Origin: Pleurodeles waltl
Taxonomy: Eukaryota; Chordata; Amphibia; Caudata; Salamandridae
NCBI RefSeq assembly: GCF_031143425.1
Contig: NC_090437.1
Coordinates: forward strand, 1,180,454,863-1,180,518,862
Length of the DNA: 64,000 nucleotides
Direction: 5' to 3'
This document shows positions 19,600 to 32,916 of this stretch, in pieces. The notes beneath the pieces were generated by a model. The model had not been told where the DNA came from. It ran no database searches and was given only the letters and a program-made list of their open reading frames with translations. How positions within the stretch are numbered: position 1 is the first letter of the stretch; every line of letters starts with the position of its first letter. Made by a program: the position numbers and the translations under genes.

Positions 19600-20830
19600 G
19601 TGAAGCAATAAACCTCTCATGGCTAACTGCTCGTTTATTTAGGACAAAGAAGATTCTGCTTTATCCCTGAGACTTACTTCATCAAGAGTCTACGCCCTGT
19701 GTGATACCTACATTGTATCCTCCAAGCCTTGCTTGTTGCTGGATAGTGGAAGAGTACACCACATGCAACAGTCATGCCCCTAATGATCCATTAGGCATTT
19801 ACCACACATGCACAAGCTGATGTTGAAGATGGGGGGAGGCTGGGAAGTGAAGTTCAGGCCCCCAGCACAGGTTAACGATTACCTTGATTTGCTATTGCAT
19901 AAGCTATTCTGCACATCCACCCAGACTGGCTGACTATGGTCATACAAATGAGCAAATTGAGCTAACTCTACTTTGGTACTGTGTTTTTTCATATGGTGTA
20001 TCTTAGTGCATTACACACCGTAAGGCTTCTTGGACAGTGACGTTCCTCTTACTCTGTTTGCACTGTTCACACACGGGGAAGTTGGAGCATAGGGGAAACT
20101 GCAGAATGGAGTCCCCTCCATCAACACAAGTTGTTGCTTGACTGACAAGCTGGATATGGTGGTAGCACTCCTCATATTGGGATAACCCTGATTCAATATT
20201 ATGTTACTTATTGTATGTTCGGTGTACCCCTTATGATATCCTCCATCAAGTATCTAGACCGTACCATATCTAAAGGCAGTGGATGCGTCTCAGGGACCTA
20301 TGTGCCTCAAGCCGCTTTGTGTTGTGACACCCAAAAAATAGGCGGTATGGTATTACTTTATGTACTAAGTTAGCTCATGTTCATAGCTAATAGTCACGCT
20401 TTTTTAGGGACCAGCACACAGAAGAGTAGGCAGTCAGGTTGTCTTCATTACTGGAATTCCACAATACATTCCACAATAGGATGTCATAATTGAGACCCTG
20501 GTTATGTGTAAACAGTCTGTTTATACAGCACTCATCCCTTTCCAAATGTATCCTTTCTATGTGTCTGCTCTCCGCATCCACCTGTTCAATCATTACCCAT
20601 CTGAGCTTTCTCACTGCATGCCCCTTAGAGATGTAATATTCTGCCATTTTTGTTGTGGTCCATTTACAGCACATGTTGCTCTAGTGTTCACAGACCCTCT
20701 TACTTTACAGGTAGTCATTTCTATATATCTGTATCCACATGGACATCTGATGATATATATCACCTGTGAATGCAGTAAGTTTGTTTCCCAATCTGCCAGG
20801 GAGCAGGTAGGCCTAGGTCATTAGCTTCAA
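19600..20830 (-). mobile_element. Penelope-like element, 3' end with GIY-YIG nuclease remnant
   Basis: On the minus strand at about 20790-20680 the translation VIYIIRCPCGYRYIEMTTCK fits the GIY-YIG fold found at the C-terminus of many Penelope-like enzymes. After a frame change, KMAEYYISKGHAVRKLRWVM and the ERIHLERDECCINRLFTHNQ block with GLNYDI follow (20674-20387), matching the conserved end of that domain. The rest to 19600 reads as 3' UTR (LTDEVSL-type TGATGAAGTAAG motif, AATAAA-like tail). The ORF is shifted and stopped. The left boundary with ERV1 is approximate. Confidence 0.65.
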
Positions 20831-22479
20831 AATGATATTGGTCATCCAATATCCAACTGAAGGAAAACAGCCCCAAAGTTTTACAGAAGAGAAAAAGTTA
20901 CTGACACTAAATTGTATCAGGAATTGTTTAACAAAAGCATAGTTAAAAAAATCAAAAAGAAACAATTAAAGCAATTAAAGAGGTAAATATGGGTGTAGCT
21001 AGGCTGCCACTCAAGATGGCTGCCTAGTCTCGAAGCTCTGTGCCATGGCGGAATTGCCGATTCTTTTTGAAGCACTTCTTGCAACAATGTGCTAGGGTTC
21101 AGGCATTCCTCAAGAAGCAGACCACATCCTGACCGGGACATCTACTTTGGCTGACATTTAATGCTGGATTAGACCCATTTCGAGTGGCTAATGTAATGAG
21201 GGATGTTGCAGCCACAATGTTGAATTCTGCTGCAGTGGTTGTTTTTATCTCAGCATTATACCTGGTTGTGAGGTACTTCAAAACATAAATAACTTTCCTA
21301 TGTTGGTGCTGCTTCTCTCCTTATTGCCTCAGGAAGGGTCTTTTTTCATTAAGTTCTTTCTTGCCTCACAATTGTTCCTGTGTACAGATTTGCTATTGTC
21401 TCTCTGTGCTTTTGAGAACCCTACATTTTACATTTACTTTTTACTTGAGACATGGAGCCTTGTGACTGTCTAAAGTATTCTATTTAGCTTCTAATATACT
21501 GTTCTGTTTTGGACCAAGACATATATGGGCAGGATTAAGAAAGCTTTATTTTCAAGCAGAGGATATTTTGGTGCCATTTCTGATAATCCTATTCCCTTCT
21601 TTGCATAATGTCTGTGAAAACATCTTGTCTAACCTTCAACTACTACATTGAACATCCAGCAGGTCCACAGATTAGGCCCACGTCTGTCTTCATCAGATGC
21701 TCCGAGAAAACTACAGGTGTCATCAATTTATTCTTGATATTTACAGACTTGTTGAAAGTTTTGAATGTTGCTAAATCTAAGAAACAAATTCTTTGGTCTA
21801 GTGTACAGCTGTTCCTGTCACAAGATGTCTCCACAGTTATCCTTAGCGCAGGAGAGACTTCCTTGAATGTCTCCCTGCGCGATCAACTTTAGATGCTTGT
21901 TTTGGTTTGTTCCATCCATGCACATTCAAAGTCACATTTCAGCATACCACTACCACTTTTGAGGAGCCAGCTGATCTCAAGAAATATATAAACTTACGCT
22001 TGTTGACCTCGATGAGTACTGCTGGATCCTCTTCTACACTGTGACTTTCTGGAAGCATTTATTGTGTTACTAACTCTCTCTTGCTTCCCATATAGGTTGA
22101 TTGTACGCTCAGTTGGCAATTGCTCAAGTTAATTTATTTTTTACTCTCTTTGCAGGTTCGCAAAATTCTTCATGTCCCTAATTCTCACTATTTTTTGTTT
22201 ATCTTCCGGTGTGGTATATTGCTCCTGTTGGTTGTGCTGTCTTCATCTGTTGTGTCACCACCCTATTTTCCTTCCTGTTTCTTTACAAGGTACGTATCTA
22301 AATAATCGGTTTTTACATGTTTGTGTTCTTTAGCTAAAATTGTTCCTTTTCCTTTCTCTATCCCTTTTACTGTTCCTATTCTAATCCCCTTTTTTGGTCA
22401 CTATCTTGTATTTGTTTGGTTTCCCTTTTATCTCCCTTATCTCTATCTCCTCTAAACCTAATATTGTTGATCATGGAGC
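20831..22479 (+). other. Unassigned AT-rich DNA, possibly LINE 5' region
   Basis: No convincing coding region. A CAAGATGGCTGCCTAG motif near 21012 resembles the start of some L1 5' UTRs and lies upstream of the L1-like ORF2 on the same strand, so this may be its 5' UTR and lost ORF1. That is a weak inference. Confidence 0.3.
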
Positions 22480-22505
22480 TCTATATTGATTTTCTGATTG
22501 TTACT

Positions 22506-23510
22506 TTCAGAATTATATCTTGGAACATGAAAAGATTTATTAACCCCATCAAAAGACAGAGATTTCTATCCCAGGATCTTCTTCTTCTACAAGAGACACA
22601 TCTTGCAGAAGCATTACAACTTCAGCTTAGTTGGGTGGGTTTGATTTTTGTCTCTCCTACTCCTAATAAGAAAAATTGAGTTATTATTTTATGTAATAAA
22701 AAGCTCAAATGTTCTGTTATTACTCAAGAAACTGACTCAGAAGGACAAGGGTTGATTTTTAAATTGTTGATAAATAATGGTACACTAACAGTGTTTAATG
22801 TTTATGATCAGACTTTGCAGGATTAGTCATTCTGCGTACAATACCTAAGAAGTGCCTTCAATATGAAGAAGAAGTTTTTTTAGGAGGAAATTGCAATCAG
22901 ATTATAGACCCCTTTATAGACTGACAATCTCAAGTTCGTTTGATACCTAATAAAACTCATGAGCAATTTCAGTCCACTATATCCCAGAACCATTCACTAC
23001 ATGCATGGCAATTATGTAACCCCACTACAAAAGAGTTTTCCTTTTATTCTTACCTCTATGGATCTCTTACTCGCTGGGATCATATTGTTCTCCGTCAACC
23101 TCTGGCATTGAATCGTATTGCTTCCACCATCTTGCCTATTGTCATTTCCAAATACTTCCCATTTGTTAAAGACTAGGATCTAATCCCACCACTTCCCAAA
23201 TTGAATCGATGTGGGTTTATTAACTCTATTTTATTGGACCATACATTCTCTTAATCTTTCACGACATTCACTGATGATTTTTTCACACTCAATGCTGATC
23301 CTGATACAACCCCTCAAGTATTGTGGGACACTTTTAAAGCCATTGCCCATGATTTTATTATTGACTTTGGATAAAAAAGAAATGAACTTTTTGCTAACCA
23401 ACGTAGATCTTTATTATCTACCATTAAACGTCTTGGACATCAATTCTGAACTTCAGCCTTAGATTCTACTTTACAGGAACTCGTCAGCGTTAAACTAAAC
23501 TTTAATGAAC
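22506..23510 (+). pseudogene. L1-like ORF2, apurinic endonuclease domain
   Basis: The domain opens with FRIISWNMKRFINPIKRQRF and has LLLLQETHL, where the Glu of QETH is the metal-binding residue. It later shows SYLYGSLTRWDHIVLRQPL, in which the DH pair is the last endonuclease motif. Stops occur after PNKKN and FIDxQ, and in several later places. In active LINEs this domain nicks the target DNA. Confidence 0.75.
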
Positions 23511-23513
23511 TAA

Positions 23514-23996
23514 GGGTCTGCTTTAAGAAAAGTGGCACTGTACCTAGTGCAGTGCCACTTTTCTTGTGCCCATTAGCGCCCCCCTTACTCTAACATATGT
23601 GCACCATTTCTAACATTTGGTGCACTATGGCAGTAGTTAGGGAAACTAGCATCAATGTTTTTGATGCTAGTTTGGAGCTTTGCAGGATTAGCGTAAAAAC
23701 ATTTGACGCAAATCCTGCAAAGCCCGCTGAGGCTCATTACAAATAATGGTGTGCCTCCTTTTAACGCCTGCTGTAAGCAGGCGTTAAAAGTGCCTAAAAA
23801 AATGATGCCAAGAAATCTCTTAGATTTGTTTGTGCCATTTTTTATGCCCCTCCTAATGAGGGACCCCCTCCTTGCACACATTATGCCTGGTGCAAGCATA
23901 ATGTAGTGCACAGGGTTACAAAGTGGCACAATGCATGCATAACAAAATGAAGCTAATGTGGCACAAGGAGGTGCTAGGGGCTATTAAATCTGCTCC
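23514..23996. mobile_element. Palindromic MITE (GGGTCTGCTTTAA family) with TAA duplication
   Basis: The 483-bp insertion begins GGGTCTGCTTTAAG, ends TTAAATCTGCTCC, and is flanked by TAA on both sides (23511-23513, 23997-23999). It is another run of separate hairpins: AAAAGTGGCACTG/CAGTGCCACTTTT, AAACTAGCATCAA/TTGATGCTAGTTT, CTTTGCAGGATT/AATCCTGCAAAG and TTTTAACGCCTGCT/AGCAGGCGTTAAAA. No protein is encoded. The TAA duplication fits Harbinger-type mobilisation. Confidence 0.75.
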
Positions 23997-23999
23997 TAA

Positions 24000-26730
24000 T
24001 TACAGGTAATGCCTCATCTATATAACTCTATAGCAGGGCTCGTTACTATGAAGGTTGTAATAAAGTTGGGAAACTCTTGGCTAATTATATCAAGATTCGA
24101 AAGCAGCACTCTTCTATTGAATCTATTCAATCATCTGATGGGACACATGTTTTTAAAGACCAAGACATTTTGGAACAATTTATGAATTTTTATAAAAACG
24201 TATATAATCCTGAGAGTCCTGCGGAATCTTCTGTCATTGAAACTTCTCTTAACAGTATTCCTGCTACTTCCCATGATAACATTAATTTTATGTCTTTAGA
24301 AAAAGATTAATCAATCTCAGAAATATTCAAGACTCTTGACTAACTTAAGAAAGGCAAATCTCCAGGCCCTGATGGATTTGCAGTAGAATTTTATTTACGT
24401 TTTTCAAATCTATTACTTCCCCAACTTTTGAAACTCTCTTTTAATTTTTCCATAATACTGGTGCAGTTGGTGATACTTTTCAAGAAGTAACGTTATGTTT
24501 TATCCACAAAGAACATCGTGATCCCTCATAATGTTAAAATTATCCCCCTATCTCTCTTGTCAGTGTTGATTATAACATTTTTGCTAAATTTCTTGCTTTG
24601 TGTCTCGAATCATTCCTTTCCAAATTAATTGATAAAGAACACTGAGGTTTCATTAAAGGTAGTCTATCATCTAGATATTTTTTTAATGTTTTAAATAAAG
24701 CCTCTTCTCTTTCCTCTTCTTTAGCCGCTGCTGCTAATGATGAGGAAAAGGTGTTTCATAGATTAGATTGGATTTTTCTGTTTAAATCTCCTACTTGCCA
24801 TGGATTTGGCCCGAAGATTATCTCTTTTCTTTATACGGCTTTTACAGCCTCTGTGTTGTTCAATTGACATGTATCCCAATACTTTCCTTTAAAAAGAGGA
24901 GTTCATCATAGCTGTCCATTATATCCCCTTTTATTTGTCCTAGCCCTTGAGCACTTTTTATTTCGTATTCGAAGCAACAACCTCATATCAGGTTTTTGCT
25001 ATGGTGAAAAACAGTTGAATCTATCTGCCTGTGTGGACGTTTTTTTTTCTCTTCTTTCCTAATCAGGAAGTTACTCTGCCTGCTCTCCTTCAGGAAATCT
25101 CTCAATTTTCTGCCATTTCTAGTTATAAAGATAATTCTGACAAAGCAGACATTTTGCCTATTACCAAATTCTGTCTTAAACAGTCTTTTGAGTCCACTGG
25201 CTTCCACTGGAATACATCTAAAATTAAATATTTAGGTATTTGGTTTACCAGTTCTATTTCATCTACTGTTACCACCAACATGAAAGATGAATTAACTAAA
25301 ACTGACACACTTTTTTCTACCTGGAATCCATTATTTCTATCTTCGTGGAGTCATCTTGACTCCATTAAAATGATGGTTACCCCTGTTCTGTCATATATTT
25401 TATCCATGATTCCTGTACACATACCATATACCTATTTTAAACAAATTGATTTTCAATCCTCCAAATTTCTCTGGAATAAGAAAAAACCTGGAATCTCCTT
25501 ATCTCATCTCAAGAAGCCAAAATCAGATGGAGGTGGTAATTTTCCGGATTTTCATACATACCTTAAAGTTTTCTGTTGACAACAAGCTTCTAAATGGCTT
25601 CTCTTAGTCTCTTTCTCCTTAACACCTCTATGGCTTGATATCCAACAATGCTTAGTAAAGCCATTTTCCACTCAGGAAGTCCTTGCTTTCTCCTAAAAAA
25701 ATATAATTACAGTCCCACCTCTATTTAAAAATACTTGTCTTCTCTTAAAACCTTATTATCTCCCACAAACCTTATATTGAGAATTATTTTTGCAATCTAC
25801 TCATTGGTATAATTATCTTATCACTCTAAACAATAGGCCTTTATATTGGAAATCCTGGAGAAAGAGAGGTGGGTCAAAGATCTATTTGAAGGTATGGCTG
25901 CTTGCTCCTTCCCTCAATTCTAAGCAACTTTAAATTGCCCACGATCCTTTTGGCACAAATTTTCACTTCTTCTTTTAGAAATAGTTTTAGATATCCTTCA
26001 TTCACTTCCTTGCCATTCTCCTACCCTCTCCACCAATTACTCACTTTTACATATCCTTACATTTACTCCTATAGCCTCCCATATTTATAAATATTTTTCA
26101 CCCCAGATTCTTCACAAGATAAAACTAAAGTACTTCTAATGTGCTTCGGCTATCGCAATCTGGATCAAAATCTGGTCTAGAATGATAATACTATTGAGAA
26201 CAACTTCTACCAACCAGTCTATGTACTTCTTATATCATAGATTATATCATTCTCTGGCTTCTTCAGCCAATCTTCTCATACACATAAGAAAGCTTGTTGG
26301 TAACACGGCCTTTCTCTTGGGGACCTTCTACATCTTCTATTTCTTTTCCCTCACGCAACTGCTTTTTGGAGTCCGGTCCCATCTTACATTATTTTTTAAA
26401 CTACATTGCCTGATCTCCCCAGCTATCCTTTTTTTAGGAAGCCTATCAGATAGTATCCTGCTGAGCTCACATAAAGAAATGATTGTTTGACCTTATGTTA
26501 ACATTAGCTTTTCAACAAATCACACTTAACTGGAAATGTGCTACTAATATTTCTTTCAAAGCTTGGTCGTATAAAGATTGTCATTATCATTGTTTAGTTA
26601 TTGCCTTTGCCTTATCGGGCAGACCACATGTTAATAGACACGTATTTTGGTCTCCATTAACTGATTTCTTAGATCTTAAGGTTAAGCAAATTATAAGTTA
26701 TATATGCTCTGAAAACATTAAACCGCCATG
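24000..26730 (+). pseudogene. L1-like ORF2, reverse transcriptase and C-terminal part
   Basis: Blocks in order: DGTHVFKDQDILEQFMNFYK, LKKGKSPGPDGFAVEFYL (RT motif), then RGVHHSCPLYPLLFVLALEH. The catalytic YADD position reads C-V-D-V at about 25030, so the enzyme is dead. The frame 25031-25579 then gives KIKYLGIWFTSSISSTVTT, IKMMVTPVLSYILSMIPVHI and KFLWNKKKPGISLSHLKKPK, and the C-terminus near 26650 reads HVFWSPLTDFLDLKV. These are typical L1-clade features. It is old and heavily mutated. Confidence 0.8.
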
Positions 26731-26990
26731 AACTATAATCTCTGCTATATTTACCTATGTTATTTTAACATTACGTATTTTAGATATTCTAATCTTAATA
26801 ATTAATGGACACTGTTATTCGATCTTCGTTTGTAAGTTGATATTTTCCCTGCTACCCATTCTTTTCCATCCTTATCCTCCCCATTCCCCAATGAAATATA
26901 TAGACTGTAAACACCTATATTATTTTCTGCTTTGTTCACGTTTCAAAAGTTGTTTTGTTACTCAAGCGTATGATACTTACTTTTAATAAA

Positions 26991-28439
26991 GCCGCTTAAA
27001 CATTAAAGATTTTAAATATACATTAACAAGTAGTTTTTAAGAACTCAATATACAGCCAGGGCTTTTATTTTTAAAAATAAAATGTATGATAACTTAAACA
27101 AAGCTAAACACTAAACATGAAGTTCAAACAAACACAATGAAAACCAGACTTTTAATGTACCACTTGCACTAGAGATCTATGTTATAAAATGCAAAGCCTC
27201 ATCCTGTGATTTTTTGTTAAGAGTTCATAATCTAAAGCACCATGCTACTGTAACTGTTAGATGGTTCCCAGCCTAAAACCACTTTGCATTGTATTTGATT
27301 TAGAGTTGCTTCTGCATTTGTGATAGCGTACAATAAAAAAAACCTTTCTATTTTCATTTGTCAGAAAGATCTCAATGTAAAGCCCTTCATGCGGTATTAG
27401 CTAACATCTACCTATTGCATTTGTTAGAGATACTAATATAAGCCAATCTTTCATTACATTTCCAGAATTCACAAGGTAAAACCCGTTCCTATTCCTATTG
27501 AATTTGTCAGACTTAATAATGTAAAACCACTTCTTATCGCATTTATCACAGAAAATCACAACCCTCTCCCATAATATATGTCATAGAGGCCACTATGTAA
27601 GCCCCAAAAGAAAATATCCTCTTCACTCAATGTAGTAAAACCCTTCTACTATCACATAAAAATAAACTAATATTGATCTTGAACTGACCCTCAAGATATG
27701 TGCATCACTTCCTGAATAACTTCACCAACAGAATGGTGCTACACAAAAAACAGCTTTGCCTTTTTTCTCCTCCTATCCTTTTCCTGAAATTATAAGAATT
27801 TTAAGACAATTTCACTCACCTCCCCCCAAACAAACCACAATATACTATTATTAAGGGCAGATCACCTCACTATTTTCAAGACATTCTACCTTCCAGAATC
27901 TTCCAGGACAACATCTATCTGTTTTTCAACTGATGGCACTAATTGATTGATACTCTGCAAAGACAGGAGACATTTCCATTCCTTTTGAATACTGGACAGA
28001 TATTAACTATTGTAAAAAAAAAACTGGTTATATCTATCCAACCAATATAACTTTTATCCAGTGTCAGATCTGCTGTAGCTAGTTAAAGCCATTGAAAATC
28101 CTGTAGAATAACAACTCAGCTCTTACACTGACCGGAACATACTCTTAAGTAAACATCAATAAGACTTTAATGTGGGGACAGATTTACAGAATCAAAACAA
28201 CCATCTTAAAAATTCTCAACAACGTTCACCCATCTTGGACAATGGCAATGTCTGTCTGATGGTCTTCATTGACCAGTCTGCTACTTTCAATAACAAATAT
28301 GATTGATAGCAACAACTGAACAATTAAATTGCATCAGAGGTAACATCCTAAACTTGTACTCATCCTTCCTCATAGCTGTCATATTCTTTTAAAAAGTAGA
28401 GACTTAAATTCCTCGATTCCCAAACTAATATGTGGGATC
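26991..28439. other. Non-coding AT-rich DNA with a degenerate 40-60-bp repeat
   Basis: From about 27180 to 27660 a motif like CATTTGTCAGAGATNTCA followed by AATGTAAAACCACTTCCTAT recurs at irregular 40-60-bp intervals (for example 27356, 27418, 27502). Related units reappear at 29505-29625. No coding signal is visible. The rest of the stretch shows nothing I can name. Confidence 0.4.
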
Positions 28440-29230
28440 TCCTAGTGCTCTAGTCGTGTGCCATTTCACTTTAACATCCATATGCAGCTCTTGGATCAAA
28501 AATGAGAAACCTGAGGATACATTTTCACCAATATGCTGATGACAGTCATCAGTACCTAAAATCAACAACCATTATTGACATCAACACCCTAAGAAGATGT
28601 TTTTGAAGGGTGTAGCCTTGTATTAAGTGTAACATATTCTTCTACACCTGGACAAAATGGAATTTCTTCTCTATCCTCATTTGAGAAGAAGCTTGGTCCA
28701 TCTCTCCTGATCCATTTGAAAAGCAAATGGCTTCAATCTGTCACCCATATAATCAGTCAAGTCACTGGAATTCATGAAGGAGCCCCTCACATTACCAAGG
28801 TTGCACAAGATGAGAACTACCATATTCATATTTTAAAGAAAATACAGTAGTTATACCCCCTGACCAACTGAAGTCAGCAATAAATGCCCTGTCATCTTGA
28901 GATCAGACTTTAGGAACAAATTAATCAAAACTGTCTAATATTTGAATGCTAAATTGTCTTGCAAAGTAAGCAAATTATACTGTATCACTTCAACCAATTA
29001 CAACTTTTACCTGCTCCCTCTTCAAGCTGGGATTTGCTTCTAACTCCATGTCCTTGCTTAAAAGGCCTTGCATAACAATAGTGCACCTTATTTAGCAGAC
29101 CTCCTTGCCATATCCGTTGAAACCAGAGGTTTAAACTGTGAAGATTTTTGCTGCCCAAAATCCTTAAATTTGAGACGTCACTAGCAAGAAAGCTGTCCTT
29201 CATGCGAACAGTGACTATGACATGGAAGTG
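28440..29230 (+). pseudogene. Decayed L2/CR1-like LINE reverse transcriptase
   Basis: The catalytic block HQYADDSHQYLKSTTI is present in one frame (YADD at 28532-28543), preceded by LVVCHFTLTSI-type sequence in another frame. Near 29055-29125 KALHNNSAPYLADLLAISVE resembles the conserved KALHNxAPxYLxDLL block of L2/CR1 enzymes. Stops and shifts are everywhere, so this is much older than the LINE tail at 612-1556. Confidence 0.55.
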
Positions 29231-30249
29231 TGTCCTAGTTAATCTTAGAACACTTGCACATTTTCTGGCCTTTAGAGGGTCTAAAAATGTTAGTCATTAG
29301 AATAACTTCTTACTGCAATAAGCACCTCTTGGCTACTTCTTTTTGTCTCTATATGAAGTTAACATTCAAGGTCTAATCTTGTTGCACTAAACTCTGAATC
29401 ACTTTCCTCTTTCCCTATCTCCTCTACCTGTTTTCATTCTCTGAAAAGCACCTGTACCACTTTGAATCCAAGATGCACTAAATACATTTCCACATAACTA
29501 ATAAATACAAATTTATCAGAGATTTCAAAATGTAAATCCTCTTCCTATGGTATTTAATGTTGGGTTGACTATGTACAATCACTTCCTTTTGTATTTGTCA
29601 GAGATTTCACAATGAATAAATTAATACTTTATAACCTGAATTTAGAAGTGTCATGGAGCAATATGAAGTTGGTTCTGTTAGATCTTCAACTTTCTTAGGA
29701 CAGCATAACTGTGTGCCCTTCAGAATTAGAACTTGAAATTGTCCCCCCCCCCGGTAGAATTCTAGGAAAAAGCTTAGTTAGTGGACCTTTTAACTCAAGA
29801 GATAAACTGCTGACATTAATTTGATAGAATATCTTAAGCATAGCTTTATTTTTGCTCTAAGGATTGCTTGTAGGAAAATAGGGACATATGTTATCAATTC
29901 AGAACCACCTCCATGTGACGCATCTTCAAAGTAAGTCTTCTCATCACAAGCCCCACAACTTGTTTGGAGCCAGCCAGTGTGCTTCAGCTTTGGCTCAGGA
30001 CTTCACATCACAAGCTCTTCATCAACAGCATCCTCATTGATGATGCATCACCTCGCATTACAGCCTTGCACCTTCCCAGAACTGCTGCTGTGTGATGTAA
30101 CTTCACACCAGAAAGTCGCATTGCCTTGGCTGCACAACACATCCTCAACACAGGCTCTTGCAACTCTCCACAATCAGGACTTAAGGTACCCCTGTTTATC
30201 AGATCTAACTTGGTCCCTGTAGCAGCATGAGCTTCATCATGGTTGGCCT
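29231..30249. other. Unassigned DNA
   Basis: Contains two or three more units of the degenerate repeat (29505-29625) and a C homopolymer run at about 29743. I see no coding region. The open frame on the minus strand at 30008-30253 has no recognisable motif. Confidence 0.3.
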
Positions 30250-30612
30250 GCATTTGTTAGTTTGTCCAGCTCGACCAGAAAACCACAGTTCTTGCTTTGT
30301 GCTTTTGATGGTATTTTCACTTACATCATTAAAATTGCATACCTCCAGTTCTGCTGATTGGCTTTTTGTTGCTTTGGTCTTCAATTATTCATTAAGTTTA
30401 ACTGTTTTTCTAGATTGATGTGGGATTTTTCTTGTGTTGTGTTTCACTTTATTAGTGTGTGAACGACTGCATAAATACTTTATACACTGCTTCTAAGTTA
30501 AGCCTGACTTATTTTGTGCCAAGCTACCAGAGGGTTAAGCACAGGTTAATTTGGCATTTGCTTGTGACTTCACCCTGTGATTGCTGCTTGAATAGGGTTT
30601 CACAAACCCCGC
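30250..30612 (+). mobile_element. Gypsy LTR remnant
   Basis: The stretch GTTGTGTTTCACTTTATTAG, AAATACTTTATACACTGCTT, AAGTTAAGCCTGAC, TGCCAAGCTACCAGAGGGTT and GCTTGAATAGGGTTTCAC matches, inverted, the LTR at 56850-57190 and also resembles the LTR end at 63670-63865. Neither LTR terminus is intact, so it is a fragment. Confidence 0.6.
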
Positions 30613-32643
30613 TTAAAAAAAAAACAGTAACACAATTCCTTACATATTCTCAATGTATTCATAGCTGGTTGTCTTTTTGCTTAAATTGTACACAAATTTG
30701 TGACATGCCATAAATACTTACACAGTTTTAAAAATTAAGAATGACCCAACCATGTAAATGTTCAGTGCGACTAGTCGTCGCAAATTAACATGGTGAACCC
30801 ACGTGACGTACATGCACACATGATATAGAAAAAACATTGTGTTTTGTAAGTCTCTACATTGCCTTCCATAAATAATAAGGCATCAGGACTTCACTTCATA
30901 GATTAAACATGTGTATGGTTCACAAGCTAAAAGTAAAGTATTTACACAACTGGAGTTAGCAAAACATATTTATTGCATGCCACAACTAAGATTTGCTGTA
31001 AAACATGATTGAAAGAGCCTTAGCATGTTTTACCATAAAATCACCAAATGCTTCATTTCACATAGTTAAAGGTGAAGGGTTCCTCTGCACATGAATGAAT
31101 TAGATTTGTAGAGCAGGCCGTTACCTCAGAGGATGCCCTGCCACTTGTGAATCAGGCTGTGGAATGAAGGGGAGAAATACAAAATAGGAAGTGTTCAAAT
31201 AGTTCAGAAAAATGTACATGTATGTTTAAGTAAAGCCTAACAAAGCAATAATCAACACATATTTCACAAAATGTAGCGGTATCAAGAAAGTGTGTCCAGT
31301 TGGGCCTGAGAATGAAATAGAAAGAGTTAAAGGTTGTAGAAATATAGATTTAGATGGGAAAGCTACCAGACATGACACTATCTAGGTATTATCCCCCTTA
31401 AATATAGACTTCAGACATCATAGTAAGGGCATTTTTAAATGGAAGTCAGGGGAATAATTAGTATTGTAGTTTATGGGAATGAAGAGAAAAGGTTTTTTGT
31501 GGATCTGGTTTTACAGATTCTGAAAGCTGTGAAAGAGCAGAACACAACATGATCATGATACTATCACCATTGACTGGGCGCAAATTAATTGTTAAGAGAT
31601 TCAGAATCATCCTCTACTGTACACAAAAGTAAAAGTTTGTGGAGAAGTGCTGTGGCTGACCACCACATTCAATGAGAGCTTGCTGATAAGGCTATATCCC
31701 CTATCAGCCAGTTAGAACAGTCCCCAGAGTTAAATATCCTAATGATGGAATTGTCCCTCTTGCAATCAGAAAGGCATATTTATGTGGCTGTGGCCAAAAT
31801 GCACACCAGCAAATATATTTTCAAGATGTTATTGTGGATAGATGCCTGAACGTAGTGCAGGGGTGCATCATCTAGTAAATGCTGTGGTAGTCAATGTGCT
31901 GCAGAGACATTTCCTGATGCCTTGCATCTAGTGCAGGTCTCCAGTTTGTGTCCTTAGGTAGGGGATGGTACTGTGGCTGATGGCCTTTAGTATCTATGCA
32001 AATCACTGGAGGATTGTCACTGCTGCGATGTCAGTACTACCACCTCAGCCTCTCTCTCACTGCAAGCCTGTGCATTTATGATAAGGTATTAACTCCATTG
32101 CCCATCATGTCTGCTACAAGAAAGTAGGTGGATTGTTCTTTCTTATCCATAAGCTAATGATAAATAGGTCATGCTTCTGCTGAACATGCTTGATCTGATG
32201 AAATATATTGCATCCATTTTGGAGTGTAGGATGTGCTTCTAAATTCCACTATCTATGTATGACTGATGTTCCTCAGTATATCTGTAGATTTCCAAGAGTG
32301 GTGCTGACTGCCACAAGAGAGCAATTTACATGTGGGTACTTTCCATGTGGGCACTGTCTGCAGCAAACTAATTCTACTGTGTGGAATCTGCATTATGAAT
32401 TGATGTAAACATCGTATATGGGTGCCATATTGCAGTGTTGATTTTCAATGTCTATGAGGTTATGGGTACAGCACTGTAACTTACAACACTGTCATTATTT
32501 AGCTACAGCTGGTAAAATATTGGTACAATATCATTGTTTGTGATATCACAGCACTGTTGTCATTTGCTGGGATTATTTACTTAATGAAAGTTATAATTTC
32601 TTTTCAAGGAAAGCAGTTATAGTTGCTTGCTATGTTCTGAATC
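30613..32643. other. Unassigned DNA
   Basis: About 2 kb of moderately AT-rich sequence with no coding or repeat signal I can support, apart from an A run at 30616-30625. It may be old transposon DNA beyond recognition by eye. Confidence 0.3.
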
Positions 32644-32648
32644 ACCAT

Positions 32649-32916
32649 TGTCGTAGTTTGACTCTTGTTCTAGACAAGACTACTGGTTTAAGGATGACAG
32701 TACTTATGTTAGTAGGCAACTATGCCAGTCCTACAAAAAGTCGTAACTGTTGTCCCAACCCTCTCGGCTCACAAGCAGCACCTCACCAAAAACCCAAACA
32801 GTAAAAGGTGATTTGTGGCAGCCTTTACGCATGGACTCAAGAGTGTGACATCTCAGGGAGTGTCGTGGTTAAACAGAGGTTACCCCTTTCTCAGATTAAC
32901 AACATGTCTCAATCAA
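32649..32916 (-). repeat. ERV2 3' LTR fragment
   Basis: It starts TGTCGTAGTTTGACTC and matches 36939-37194 closely, including AAGGATGACAGTACTTATGT and AAAAGGTGATTTGTGGCAGC. The match ends at TCTCAATCAA, where pol sequence begins. The rest of this LTR is lost. Confidence 0.8.

Larger units (their letters stand above)
22480..26990 (+). mobile_element. L1-like (L1/Tx1) LINE, decayed
   Basis: Endonuclease, RT and C-terminal blocks follow in order on the plus strand over 4.2 kb, then a short 3' UTR with AATAAA at 26985-26990. A MITE at 23514-23996 splits the segment between endonuclease and RT. The ORF carries dozens of stops and frameshifts. No target-site duplication was found. Confidence 0.75.
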
